DNA of 64,000 nucleotides from Gammaproteobacteria bacterium (GTDB lineage: Bacteria; Pseudomonadota; Gammaproteobacteria; Pseudomonadales; Cellvibrionaceae). Numbering within the stretch: the stretch's first letter is position 1; each line of letters begins with the position of its first letter. The position numbers and the translations under genes are program-made. Under the pieces are notes generated by a model that searched no databases, was not told where the DNA came from, and saw only the letters and a program-made list of their open reading frames with translations. The DNA is taken from NCBI GenBank assembly GCA_021151835.1, contig JAGKWO010000006.1, positions 1 to 64,000 on the forward strand, in the 5' to 3' direction. This document shows, in pieces, positions 50,417 to 59,829 of the stretch.

Positions 50417-50926
50417 ATGAATCAGGCAAGTAAACAAAAAAAAACCGGTTCCCCGGAAGTGATTAAACAATACCTGACGTTCCGCATTGGCAACGAGCAT
50501 TATGGACTGGAGCTATCGCAGACGCGTGAAATTATTGAATACAGTGGTATCACTGAAGTGCCGCTGATGCCCAATTTTTTGCGCGGTGTCATTAATTTGC
50601 GCGGTGAAGTCGTGCCGGTTATTGATTTGGCGGTGCGTTTGGGGCGCAAATCTATCGAAGTGCAAAAACGTACCTGCATTATTGTCGTGGAGTTGCAAAA
50701 TAACGAGCAGAACCATGTGTTGGGTTTGCTTGCGGATGCGGTTAGTGAAGTGATCGAAATGGATGATGAAAATATTGAAGATGCACCGTCTTTTGGAGCC
50801 AATATTCGCGCCGAGTTTATTCAAGGTATTGCCAAGCGCGAGGATGAGTTTGTGGTATTGCTGGATGCAAATAATGCCTTGTCCATCCGCGAACTGGCGC
50901 ATTTGGTAGAAGCCCAGTTGCAATAA
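50417..50926 (+). CDS. cheW: Chemotaxis coupling protein CheW
   Basis: A 169-residue CheW. QYLTFRIGNEHYGLELSQTREII at the start and PNFLRGVINLRGEVVPVIDLAVRLG in the middle are the standard SH3-like coupling fold. It links MCPs to CheA. Its ribosome site (AGGAG) lies inside cheA, with no gap between genes, which indicates tight coupling. Confidence 0.95.
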   Translation: MNQASKQKKTGSPEVIKQYLTFRIGNEHYGLELSQTREIIEYSGITEVPLMPNFLRGVINLRGEVVPVIDLAVRLGRKSIEVQKRTCIIVVELQNNEQNHVLGLLADAVSEVIEMDDENIEDAPSFGANIRAEFIQGIAKREDEFVVLLDANNALSIRELAHLVEAQLQ

Positions 50927-50954
50927 CCCAATTTATTGTTGTGAGGGAGTTACC

Positions 50955-52631
50955 GTGTTAGCCAATTCAACCTTGAAATCCAAAATACTGCTGCTCAGTG
51001 CCCTGATTATTGCAGGATTGTGTGTGCTGGGTGGTTCCGCGTATTTACAACTTCGCCAGTTCAATGCAATTGTCGATGAAACCAATGTGCATGTGCAGAG
51101 TCGCTCGGATATTTTGGGCGAGATTCAAGGTTCCGCTATCACTTTCAAAACCCAGGTGCAGGAATGGAAAAACATCCTCATCCGCGGTAACGATCCTGAA
51201 CAGTTTGTTAAATATGTTGATGGCTTTAACCTCGCGGAAAAAACAGTGCAAAACCATCTTGCCAAAGCGTTGGCCTTGCAGAAAGCAGAAGGTATTTCTA
51301 CTGAAGCCATAGAAAAACTTCAGGCAGAACATGCAACGCTGGGAAAAAATTATCGCAATGCCCTGGGAAGTTTTGAGCAGGACCAGGCAAATACCGGCAA
51401 GGCGGTTGATAAATTAGTCAGCGGAATGGATCGTGAAACCGCATCGCAAATGGAAGCACTCGCTACTGCTACCAAAACCGGTTTCGAACAATATCTGGAT
51501 GAATCGGATAAGAAAACGGAAACCGTTTATAACGACACTGTAAATATTCTGATGATTATATGTGTTGTTGCGTCGACGATTATTATCGGGACTATGGTGA
51601 TTATTTTTCGCGATATGTTTAAAACCCTGGGGGGTGAGCCGGCTTATACCGCCGATGTCGTCTCGCAAGTGGCCAATGGTTATCTCAATTTCGATATCCA
51701 GCTCAAACAGGGCGATCAAAGTTCATTGCTGGCCAGTGTAGCCAATATGCGCAAGCAGCTGGCCGAGATTATTGGCGATGTACGCAGTTCAGCAGACGCC
51801 TTGTCTTCGGCATCGGAAGAAGTCAATGCAACGGCGCAATCGCTGGCAAAAGGTGCATCCATACAAGCAGCCAGTGTGGAAGAAACGTCTGCATCGATGG
51901 AAGAAATGTCCGCGTCGATTTCGCAAAATAGTGAGAATGCAAAAATTACTGACGGTATGGCCCAGAAGGCGGCAAGTGACGCGGCGACTGGGGGCGAAGC
52001 AGTAATGAATACCGTGCAGGCAATGCAAAAAATTGCCGAGCGAATCAGCGTGATTGATGACATTGCTTATCAAACCAATTTATTGGCGTTGAATGCTGCT
52101 ATTGAGGCCGGGCGCGCCGGTGAACACGGCCGCGGATTTGCGGTTGTTGCTTCCGAAGTGCGCAAACTGGCCGAGCGCAGCCAGGTTGCCGCGCAGGAAA
52201 TTGGCACCTTGGCTCTGGATACCGTAAAACGGGCTGAAACAGCGGGAACCATGCTCAATGACATGGTCCCGGCGATTCGCAAGACCGCAGATTTAGTACA
52301 GGAAATTGCGGCCGCTTCTTCCGAGCAAAATGCCGGTGTTGCGCAAATTAATAGCGCTATTGGTCAAGTGAGCCAAACCTTGCAACAAAACGCGGCTGCT
52401 TCTGAAGAATTGAGCTCGACCTCGGAAGAAATGAGTGCACAAGCAATTCGTTTGCAGGAGTCGATGACCTATTTCAAGTTGCATGCCGAAGCGGCTAATA
52501 GCGCATTCAAAAAAACATCACCCAAACCCTCTGCCAAATCACCCGGTTCCAACACTGGCGCAAAAAAAATTGCCACTCAACGCGCAGCCGGTGGCGATGA
52601 CCTGGATGAAAACTTTGTACGTTTTAACTGA
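50955..52631 (+). CDS. Methyl-accepting chemotaxis protein
   Basis: A 558-residue MCP starting at GTG 50955 (GAGGGAG upstream). Transmembrane helices near 12-32 and 198-222 enclose a helical periplasmic sensor of about 165 residues, like a four-helix bundle. A HAMP-like linker begins with LGGEPAYTADVV. The cytoplasmic hairpin contains IAYQTNLLALNAAIEAGRAGEHGRGFAVVA, where the usual EAA is EAG. The C-terminal tail ends DDLDENFVRFN, shared with the next MCP. It pairs with CheA/CheW to set CheY phosphorylation. Ligand unknown. Confidence 0.92.
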   Translation: MLANSTLKSKILLLSALIIAGLCVLGGSAYLQLRQFNAIVDETNVHVQSRSDILGEIQGSAITFKTQVQEWKNILIRGNDPEQFVKYVDGFNLAEKTVQNHLAKALALQKAEGISTEAIEKLQAEHATLGKNYRNALGSFEQDQANTGKAVDKLVSGMDRETASQMEALATATKTGFEQYLDESDKKTETVYNDTVNILMIICVVASTIIIGTMVIIFRDMFKTLGGEPAYTADVVSQVANGYLNFDIQLKQGDQSSLLASVANMRKQLAEIIGDVRSSADALSSASEEVNATAQSLAKGASIQAASVEETSASMEEMSASISQNSENAKITDGMAQKAASDAATGGEAVMNTVQAMQKIAERISVIDDIAYQTNLLALNAAIEAGRAGEHGRGFAVVASEVRKLAERSQVAAQEIGTLALDTVKRAETAGTMLNDMVPAIRKTADLVQEIAAASSEQNAGVAQINSAIGQVSQTLQQNAAASEELSSTSEEMSAQAIRLQESMTYFKLHAEAANSAFKKTSPKPSAKSPGSNTGAKKIATQRAAGGDDLDENFVRFN

Positions 52632-52691
52632 TAAGCATTATCCGGCCTCGACGTCGGGTATGTGTGACCCAATATATGAATGGAGCTAAAC

Positions 52692-54326
52692 ATGACTGTT
52701 GCAAAAAAAATGTTATTGCTGGTCGCTACGGCGTTACTGGGAATAATTATTCTGGCTGGCGCGGCCCAGGTACAAATTAATACTGTTTTTGAACAGACGA
52801 ACTACAGCAATGAGAATGTTATTCCCAGCATGAGTCTTTTATCCGAGATCCAGAGTAACGTGTATCGTTTCCGTATTCGCCTGAGTCGCTTTGTACTCAA
52901 TACTGACCCGGCGCAAATAGAAAAACTGGAAGCGGATTTAAACAAAGCGCTCAATGATTCCCGTGGCGGGCTGAAAAAATATGAAGCACTTGTTGCCTCC
53001 GATAAAGACAAGGAATTATTTGCCGCTGATCAAAAATTCTTTGATAGCTTTGCTGCGCATTTACCGGGGATTCTAGCCGCCGCCAAAAAGAATCAAACGG
53101 ATGTGGCCTTGGCGTTAGTGGAGAAATCTGGCGATGATGCCCGATCTTTGGCTACCGCATTGGAAAATCATGCTGCGTATAATATGGAGCTGGCCGAAAG
53201 CTCCAAAAACCAGGCGCTGGCGACTAAATCCAAAGCAGCGCTGATTTCGATTGTTATTGCTTCCATAACACTTGTTGCTATCGCCGTGCTTGGTTTTTTT
53301 ATCGCGCGCAATTTACTTCGCCAGCTCGGCGGCGAACCGGATTATGCGGCTGCGGTGGTGGCAAAAATTGCCAGTGGTGATTTAACCCAGCAAGTGAATA
53401 CCAAATTGGGCGATACCACCAGCATGCTTGCTGCAATCAGGGAAATGTCCACTTCTTTGTCACAAGTGCTGGGTGAAGTACGAAGCTCGGCAGATGCGCT
53501 GGCCTCTGCCTCCGAAGAAGTCAATGCAACGGCACAATCGCTCGCCAAAGGCGCGTCGGTACAAGCGGCGAGTGTCGAAGAAACATCGGCATCGATGGAA
53601 CAAATGTCGGCATCGATTATGCAAAATAACGAAAATGCCAGCATTACCGATGGCATGGCCCAAAAGGCAGCGGCGGATGCGGCAACAGGTGGCAATGCGG
53701 TTGCCAGCACGGTTGAAGCGATGCAAAAAATTGCTGACCGAATCAGCGTCATCGATGACATTGCTTATCAAACCAACCTACTGGCATTGAATGCGGCAAT
53801 CGAAGCAGGGCGCGCCGGTGAGCACGGGCGTGGATTTGCAGTGGTGGCATCCGAAGTGCGCAAACTTGCCGAGCGCAGCCAGGTTGCCGCGCAGGAAATT
53901 GGCTCACTCGCCGGTGAAACAGTGAACAAGGCGGATAATGCGGGCAAGCTTTTACAGGAAATGGTACCCAGTATTCGCAAAACTGCAGATTTGGTGCAGG
54001 AAATTTCTGCTGCATCGTCAGAACAAACCGCAGGCGTCAACCAAATTAATGCGGCAATCGGCCAGGTTAGCCAAACCATGCAGCAAAATGCGGCGGCGGC
54101 AGAGGAGCTGAGTTCAACTTCCGAAGAATTAAGCTCACAAGCAATGCGATTACAAGATGCCGTCAGCTATTTCACATTGTCTGTTGAGGATTCGCGCAAT
54201 AATTTCGCGCGTAGTTCTCGCCCGGTCGCTACCCCAACAGTTGCGCCAGTGCGTGCAAAAAAATCCATATCAAAATCAGCACCGAGCGATGACGATCTCG
54301 ACAAGGATTTTGTGCGTTACACCTGA
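52692..54326 (+). CDS. Methyl-accepting chemotaxis protein, paralogue
   Basis: A 544-residue MCP. ATG 52692 has GGAGC just upstream; an ATG four codons earlier is less well placed. The topology matches the preceding gene: helices near 5-25 and about 190-212, a helical periplasmic domain and a LGGEPDYAAAVV HAMP-like linker. The cytoplasmic domain is nearly identical to its neighbour, while the sensor domains differ, as expected from duplication followed by sensor divergence. It ends DDLDKDFVRYT. It is probably the second input of the same array. Confidence 0.92.
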   Translation: MTVAKKMLLLVATALLGIIILAGAAQVQINTVFEQTNYSNENVIPSMSLLSEIQSNVYRFRIRLSRFVLNTDPAQIEKLEADLNKALNDSRGGLKKYEALVASDKDKELFAADQKFFDSFAAHLPGILAAAKKNQTDVALALVEKSGDDARSLATALENHAAYNMELAESSKNQALATKSKAALISIVIASITLVAIAVLGFFIARNLLRQLGGEPDYAAAVVAKIASGDLTQQVNTKLGDTTSMLAAIREMSTSLSQVLGEVRSSADALASASEEVNATAQSLAKGASVQAASVEETSASMEQMSASIMQNNENASITDGMAQKAAADAATGGNAVASTVEAMQKIADRISVIDDIAYQTNLLALNAAIEAGRAGEHGRGFAVVASEVRKLAERSQVAAQEIGSLAGETVNKADNAGKLLQEMVPSIRKTADLVQEISAASSEQTAGVNQINAAIGQVSQTMQQNAAAAEELSSTSEELSSQAMRLQDAVSYFTLSVEDSRNNFARSSRPVATPTVAPVRAKKSISKSAPSDDDLDKDFVRYT

Positions 54327-54400
54327 TGCGCGCTGCTGATAATGAAGGGGATAAACTTTATGTGTAGTAATTCCATACGTGACTGCAAATCGGGGTGGCG

Positions 54401-55228
54401 ATGAATATGTCTGCGGATAACGCAACCCCCATTCCAACTGACCAGGAGTTCCAGTTATTCCAGCAGCTTATCCAGCAAAAGCTGGGAATTTTTTTGCCTG
54501 CACAAAAGAAAGCTTTATTGAGTAATCGGTTATGGAAGCGTTTGCAGGCGTGTAATTTAAAAGGCTTTGGTGAGTATTATCGTTTTATCCAAAGCCCGCA
54601 GGGCCGCGGTGAGTTAAGTACAGCATTGGAATTGATTACCACTAACGAAACTTATTTTTTCCGCGAGCAAAAACATTTCGATTATTTGCAGGATGAAATA
54701 TTGCCCCATTATCGCCCGGGCCAGAATTTTCGCGTATGGAGTGCCGCCTCATCGACGGGTGAAGAACCCTACAGTATTGCAATGGTATTAAAAGATCGCT
54801 GCAGTTGCGATTGGGAACTGCTGTGTTCCGACGTGAATCGTACGGTAGTGGAGCAAGCCAAAGTGGGTATATACCCGGATATGCGCGTGCGCAATATTCC
54901 ACCTGAATATTTGCGGCGCTTTTGCCGTAAAGGTGTTGGACCGCAAACCGGCAATGTGCGCGTAATTGCCGAATTGCGCCAGGCAGTACAGTTTTTCACA
55001 CTCAATTTACATGAAGATTTTCCTGACCTGGGAAAGTTTGATTTGGTGTTTTTGCGCAATGTGTTGATTTATTTTGAAAATGAAAACAAAACTAAAATCC
55101 TGGAGCGGATCGCTGAAAAGCTGAATCCCGGGGGAATTTTATTTGTGGGCCATTCAGAAAGCTTGCATGGGATTAGTAACCGCTTTGTTCCAGTAAGGCC
55201 AGCTATTTACCGGTTGGTTGGACGTTGA
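54401..55228 (+). CDS. cheR: Chemotaxis methyltransferase CheR
   Basis: A 275-residue enzyme that methylates glutamates of MCPs from S-adenosylmethionine. ATG 54401 is preceded by GGGG five bases before; GTG 54395 and ATG 54407 are alternatives. The SAM-binding motif FRVWSAASSTGEEPYSIAMVL, the N-terminal helical domain and FDLVFLRNVLIYF are all present. It is followed four bases later by cheD. Confidence 0.95.
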   Translation: MNMSADNATPIPTDQEFQLFQQLIQQKLGIFLPAQKKALLSNRLWKRLQACNLKGFGEYYRFIQSPQGRGELSTALELITTNETYFFREQKHFDYLQDEILPHYRPGQNFRVWSAASSTGEEPYSIAMVLKDRCSCDWELLCSDVNRTVVEQAKVGIYPDMRVRNIPPEYLRRFCRKGVGPQTGNVRVIAELRQAVQFFTLNLHEDFPDLGKFDLVFLRNVLIYFENENKTKILERIAEKLNPGGILFVGHSESLHGISNRFVPVRPAIYRLVGR

Positions 55229-55231
55229 TTA

Positions 55232-55714
55232 ATGATTGCTGTTCCTGAAATAAAACCGCTACACAGTATTCATCCGGGCGAGTGGTATTTCGGTACTGAA
55301 TATGAACGCTTGCATACTGTGCTGGGGTCTTGCGTTGCCCTGACAGCCTGGCATCCCAAACTCAGGTTAGGTGGGCTTTGCCATTATCTTTTAGCGAAAA
55401 TGCCCGAGCAAAAATTACCGGGGCGCGATTGTCGTTATGCTGCCAATGCGCTTGAGCAAATGAAGCTGGCGATGATGTCATTTGCCGACCCCGCCGAATT
55501 TGAATTGGGTGTGTTTGGTGGTGGCGATATGTTTGCCTACAGCACCACCACCTCAATTGGTGCAGACAATATCCAATTCGCGCGCAACTGGTTAATGCGG
55601 GAAAAATTAAAACCGGCACAGGTGGATGTTGGGGGAAAAATCTCGCGCTCCCTCACACTGATTATATCTACCGGGGAAATCCAGTTAAAACATTATCAAA
55701 TGAATGCCGGTTAA
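55232..55714 (+). CDS. cheD: Chemoreceptor deamidase CheD
   Basis: A 160-residue CheD, which deamidates glutamine residues of MCPs and can regulate CheC-type phosphatases. The catalytic triad positions are visible in the HTVLGSCVALTAWHPKLRLGG stretch (Thr, Cys) and in GLCHYL (His). C-terminal LTLIISTGEIQLKHY is typical. It sits between cheR and cheB. No cheC or cheZ is present in the operon. Confidence 0.95.
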   Translation: MIAVPEIKPLHSIHPGEWYFGTEYERLHTVLGSCVALTAWHPKLRLGGLCHYLLAKMPEQKLPGRDCRYAANALEQMKLAMMSFADPAEFELGVFGGGDMFAYSTTTSIGADNIQFARNWLMREKLKPAQVDVGGKISRSLTLIISTGEIQLKHYQMNAG

Positions 55715-55804
55715 GTTGTTGAAAAGCAGCACTTATCGACAATACTTTGTGAATTGCGTGCGGCCCGGTTAGCACACACCAATCTATGTAGAAGTTGAGA
55801 TGCT

Positions 55805-56851
55805 ATGACTATTAATGTGCTCGTAGTGGATGATTCAGCGGTAGTGCGTCAGGTACTGAGCGGTGTTCTCAATGAGGCACCGGATATCAGTGTTTACGCC
55901 ACTGCTTCTGACCCTATATTCGCGCAACAGCAAATGCAAAAAAAATGGCCGGATGTCGTGTTGCTGGACATTGAAATGCCACGTATGGATGGCCTGACAT
56001 TTTTGCGGCAGGTAATGCAGGAACGGCCAACGCCGGTAATTATTTGCTCTTCACTGGCAGAAAAGGGCGCTGAGCTAACCTTGCAAGCCCTGGCTGCCGG
56101 TGCCATTGATATCATCACCAAACCGCAATTGGGCGTGAAAGATTTTTTACTGGAAGCCAAACATTTATTGTGGCAAACCGTGCGCGGTGCCGCCGGTGCG
56201 CATGTATCGCGCCGGGTGTCGGCAGCGGAAAAAAAACCGGTTGCCGTTGCTGCGCCAGCGGCAGACCTGGTGGCTATGACGGCAACTACAGACACCATTA
56301 TTGTGATTGGTACATCGACGGGCGGTACCCAGGCATTGGAAGAAATCCTCAGCAAAATTCCACGCACTTGTCCGGGAATTGCTGTGGTACAACATATGCC
56401 GGAAAAATTTACTGCCGCCTTTGCCAAACGCCTTGATGGGCTGTGCGAAGTTGATGTTAAAGAAGCGGAAAGTGGTGACCGTTTAATTCCCGGGCGCGTA
56501 TTGATCGCACCGGGAGGGCATCATTTGGAAGTACAACGTTCGGGGGCCCAATATATTGCCAAGGTTTTTCGCGGTCCCAGCGTTAATCGCCATTGTCCGT
56601 CAGTTGATGTGTTATTCCGTTCTGCTGCGCGTTCGGCCGGGCGCAATGCAATGGGAATTATTATGACTGGCATGGGCGATGATGGCGCGCGCGGTTTATT
56701 GGAAATGCGCCAGGTTGGTTGCAGGACTATTGCGCAGGATGAACAATCCTGTGTGGTCTTTGGAATGCCCAAGGAAGCGATTAATATGGGGGCAGCAAAA
56801 GAAATTATGCCTTTAGCGCAAATCCCTTCCGTCCTGGGAGGCAAGGCATGA
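55805..56851 (+). CDS. cheB: Chemotaxis methylesterase CheB
   Basis: A 348-residue CheB. N-terminal receiver: VLVVDDSAVVRQ, phospho-acceptor Asp55 (VVLLDIEMPRMDG), KPQLG. C-terminal esterase with the catalytic Ser in GTSTGGTQALEEIL, His in QHMPEKFTAAFAKRL and Asp in MGDDGARGLL. It removes methyl groups from MCPs and supplies adaptation with CheR. Its stop overlaps the next gene by 4 bases (ATGA). Confidence 0.95.
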   Translation: MTINVLVVDDSAVVRQVLSGVLNEAPDISVYATASDPIFAQQQMQKKWPDVVLLDIEMPRMDGLTFLRQVMQERPTPVIICSSLAEKGAELTLQALAAGAIDIITKPQLGVKDFLLEAKHLLWQTVRGAAGAHVSRRVSAAEKKPVAVAAPAADLVAMTATTDTIIVIGTSTGGTQALEEILSKIPRTCPGIAVVQHMPEKFTAAFAKRLDGLCEVDVKEAESGDRLIPGRVLIAPGGHHLEVQRSGAQYIAKVFRGPSVNRHCPSVDVLFRSAARSAGRNAMGIIMTGMGDDGARGLLEMRQVGCRTIAQDEQSCVVFGMPKEAINMGAAKEIMPLAQIPSVLGGKA

Positions 56852-58071
56852 GTTCAGTGATTTCGGAATTAAGTGTGCTGGTTACTGACGATAGCCTTAC
56901 GCAACGCCAGTACGCCAAAGCGTTATGCCAGGATCTTGGGGTGAATTTTCTCTTCGATGCCGCCAACGGAGCCGATGCGCTGGATGTGTTGGCCACCAAT
57001 GAAATTGATGTGGTATTAATTGATTTGGAAATGCCGATCATGGACGGTGTCGAATTAATCCGTTCCATCGCGCAAAAAAAATTAAAGACCAGTGTAATTA
57101 TTCTCAGTGCCAAAGATCCCATTTTGATTGCCAGCGTAGGCACCATGGCCGAAGCCGATGGCTTACATGTGGTGGGAACATTTCAAAAACCGTTATTGCC
57201 TGATGCGCTTGAATGCAGCTTGTTGCGTTTTATCCAGGATACAAGGGTAACCGCAGAGCCAAAAAAATCAGCTGATATTGAAGTGACTGCGCTGGAGTTA
57301 AGCCAGGCGTTGGCGAACAATGAATTAACGCTCGCGTTTCAACCCAAGCTGACTGTACAAGGGTTGTTATTACGCGGTGTAGAGGCGCTGGCGCGTTGGC
57401 GCCATCCGACCAAAGGTTTGATCTCACCGGCATTATTTATCGAGCTTGCCGAACGCCACGGTATGATTGATGCGCTGACGCATTATTTGTTGGAAGAAGC
57501 ATTTAAATACAAACGCACCTGGCAACAATATGGTTTGCGCTTTCATCTTGCTTTTAATTTATCGCCGCTGTCGCTCGCAGATTCCGACATGGTTGATTGG
57601 TTGTGCAAGTTAGCCGGGCAATATGGCATAGCACCCGCCGAAATCACATTTGAAGTCACTGAAAATGCATTACTGGGTGAATTGGCCAGTGCCATTCGCA
57701 CCCTGGCGCGTTTGCGTTTGAAAGGTTTCCATATCGCCATTGACGATTACGGTACCGGCTTTGCGAATGCGCAACAATTGTCGCGCGTGCCCGCAACAGA
57801 ATTGAAAATAGATCGCTCACTCGTACATCGCGCTTCGACTCGCCCGCAACAGCGCACCATCTTGGCCAGTACGGTAGACCTCGCCAAAAACCTCAATCTC
57901 ACTACTGTCGCTGAAGGGGTGGAAACAGAGGAGGATTATAAGATCCTCTGTGAGTTGGGCGTGGATCTGGTACAGGGCTATTTCTTTTCCAAGCCGCTGT
58001 TTGCTGATGACTTGCTGGTGTGGGTTAAAACCGGCTTGAGCCAATTACGGCGACAGCAGGAGAAAAAATAA
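56848..58071 (+). CDS. REC-EAL c-di-GMP phosphodiesterase
   Basis: A 407-residue protein with an N-terminal receiver (Asp in VLIDLEMPIMDG) and an EAL domain (about 150-400). EAL signature GVEALARW, Asn in FNLSPLSLAD, Glu in FEVTEN, the DDYGTGFANAQ loop, Lys in LKIDRS and Glu in AEGVE are all present, so it is predicted active. It hydrolyses c-di-GMP to pGpG. The coupling ATGA with cheB suggests that CheA phosphorylates this receiver and thus couples the array to c-di-GMP; this is inference. The receiver helix following Asp is normal. Confidence 0.9.
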   Translation: MSSVISELSVLVTDDSLTQRQYAKALCQDLGVNFLFDAANGADALDVLATNEIDVVLIDLEMPIMDGVELIRSIAQKKLKTSVIILSAKDPILIASVGTMAEADGLHVVGTFQKPLLPDALECSLLRFIQDTRVTAEPKKSADIEVTALELSQALANNELTLAFQPKLTVQGLLLRGVEALARWRHPTKGLISPALFIELAERHGMIDALTHYLLEEAFKYKRTWQQYGLRFHLAFNLSPLSLADSDMVDWLCKLAGQYGIAPAEITFEVTENALLGELASAIRTLARLRLKGFHIAIDDYGTGFANAQQLSRVPATELKIDRSLVHRASTRPQQRTILASTVDLAKNLNLTTVAEGVETEEDYKILCELGVDLVQGYFFSKPLFADDLLVWVKTGLSQLRRQQEKK

Positions 58072-58364
58072 ACTCCCCCTTATTTCTGCTATCAATATTG
58101 ATTTTCCCTCCCAGCAGTGCGGCTATTTTGCCGAGCCGGTCATTTTCGCCCCCGGATTGGCCCGAACCAGGCCGGGTAATCGGGTAAATAATCACAAAGA
58201 CGGGTTAATATAAGCCTCTTTCCGCCAATCCCATGAGACGTGACTGCGTGATTTGGTTAGTATTCGCTGGCGCGCCTATTCATGATGGGTACAGCCTTGC
58301 GGTCGCAGCATAGGCCGGAATTGGCGGGTTTACCGGGTTAGCCATTAACCACAGGGCTATTGCT

Positions 58365-58784
58365 ATGAACAAAACTCAACCCAAGCTCCATGCCGTGCAC
58401 CATATTGCGCTGATTTGTTCGGATTATGAAAAATCCAAATATTTTTATGTGAATATTCTGGGATTGGAAGTGCTGGCAGAAAATTACCGGGACGAACGTG
58501 ATTCATGGAAACTGGATCTGGCTTTGCCGAATGGTACCCAACTGGAATTATTTTCATTTCCCAAACCACCGGCACGGCCATCCCGGCCGGAGGCGTGTGG
58601 TTTGCGCCACCTGGCATTTGTGGTGCGCGATTTAAATAGCGTCGTCGATTGGTTAACCAGCCACGAGATTGAAGTGGAGCCCGTACGCGTGGATGAATAC
58701 ACCCAAAAACGCTTTACGTTTTTTAAGGATCCGGATGGTTTGCCCCTGGAACTTTATGAGCTACCGGCGATATCGCACCATTAA
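58365..58784 (+). CDS. VOC-family protein, YaeR/GloA2-like
   Basis: A 139-residue glyoxalase-fold protein, very close to E. coli YaeR in pattern: HHIALICSDYEKSKYFYV at the start, RDSWKLDLALPNGTQLELFSFPKPPARPSRPEACGLRHLAF in the middle, and TQKRFTFFKDPDGLPLELYE at the end. The metal-binding His and Glu positions are retained. Function and substrate of this group are not established. It lies alone after a 290-base gap. Confidence 0.9.
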   Translation: MNKTQPKLHAVHHIALICSDYEKSKYFYVNILGLEVLAENYRDERDSWKLDLALPNGTQLELFSFPKPPARPSRPEACGLRHLAFVVRDLNSVVDWLTSHEIEVEPVRVDEYTQKRFTFFKDPDGLPLELYELPAISHH

Positions 58785-58808
58785 TTCATATCAATTGCAG
58801 AGTGAGAC

Positions 58809-59747
58809 GTGCTTGTGTTGAAGCGTATTTATCCAGCAGTATTTTTTTGTATGTTCTGTTGTGTTGGTGTCAATCATTCAAGTGCGCGCGAATTGGTGCT
58901 GGCTTTTGAAAATACATTGCAGGACTCGACATCGCTGGATGCGATGGCGCGTTCACAAATGCTGGTGCGCAATCTGGCGACTGCCGGTGTACCCCAGGCG
59001 ATGTTTTTAATTAAAACGGAATACATGGGCGATAAAAATTCCGGGCGCGTTGCGCTTTATAGTGATAAAGGCCATTTACTCGTCAATGCCGGCCACAACC
59101 ACAGCCTGGTTAGCAAAAGTGATCTCTATGCTTACGAGATCGGGATCCTTAAAGCCAACCGTATCCTTGAACAATATCCCGGCTATAAAAAGCATGTCCA
59201 TTTTTCGACATTGCATGAAATTGGCGATAGTGGTATCCAGCGCGGCTTGACGGATTTTTTGATTGAGCGCGATTATAGGCCAGCGTTTACCGGCTTTAAT
59301 AATGCGCGCGGGATTGATAATTATATCGATCAGCTGTACCAGAAAAAAATTAGCAAGAACCGTCCGGTCAATATGTCGGCATTGGAAAAAGCCTATGTGG
59401 AATTAATGGTGCAACCGTTGCAACGGCAGGACGAATATTTATTTAACATGCTCGGCTATTCTCCCCGCCAGGTATTGGTCATCCAGGAAAATGATCTGGC
59501 TGCTTACTTCGTGGTAGCGCTGGTTGATGAGCTGGTTGCGCGTGGCTGGACAATGATTGCTGCAGAAAAAGCGATGGATGATCCAATTGTTAATCCGATT
59601 GCACAGGGCGGTTGGGGAGCAAATGGTTACTTGCATGGCTTGACCGGTTTGCCTGAGATGCCAGTGGCTTATCCACGTTTGATTGGCAACCGCAAGGCAG
59701 GGGTCGACCGCGTGCTGCAGCAGCGTATTCCCGGTTTTATCGAATAG
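58809..59747 (+). CDS. Exported deacetylase-like protein with degraded motifs
   Basis: A 312-residue protein with an N-terminal signal peptide (ends near residue 27, HSSARE) starting at GTG 58809. The order of segments follows polysaccharide deacetylases: ELVLAFENT where active enzymes have TFDD, then GVPQAMFLIKTEYM, GHLLVNAGHNHSLVSKSD where they have GNHTxSH, and FHSTLHEIG-like and YRPAFTG segments. The metal-binding Asp of motif 1 is Glu/Asn and the histidine pair is shifted, so it may be an inactive or altered enzyme. The assignment is inferred from pattern, not proven. Confidence 0.55.
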   Translation: MLVLKRIYPAVFFCMFCCVGVNHSSARELVLAFENTLQDSTSLDAMARSQMLVRNLATAGVPQAMFLIKTEYMGDKNSGRVALYSDKGHLLVNAGHNHSLVSKSDLYAYEIGILKANRILEQYPGYKKHVHFSTLHEIGDSGIQRGLTDFLIERDYRPAFTGFNNARGIDNYIDQLYQKKISKNRPVNMSALEKAYVELMVQPLQRQDEYLFNMLGYSPRQVLVIQENDLAAYFVVALVDELVARGWTMIAAEKAMDDPIVNPIAQGGWGANGYLHGLTGLPEMPVAYPRLIGNRKAGVDRVLQQRIPGFIE

Positions 59748-59829
59748 GTTTGGTTTTATTCTTACTAACTTTTGGTTTGATTCTTACTAACTATTGTTGA
59801 ATTTATTTTATCAAGTGATAGAGGCAAGT

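Noticed and set aside
58809..59747. Active polysaccharide deacetylase
   Set aside because: The metal-binding Asp and His motifs are not intact, so only a deacetylase-like fold is proposed.
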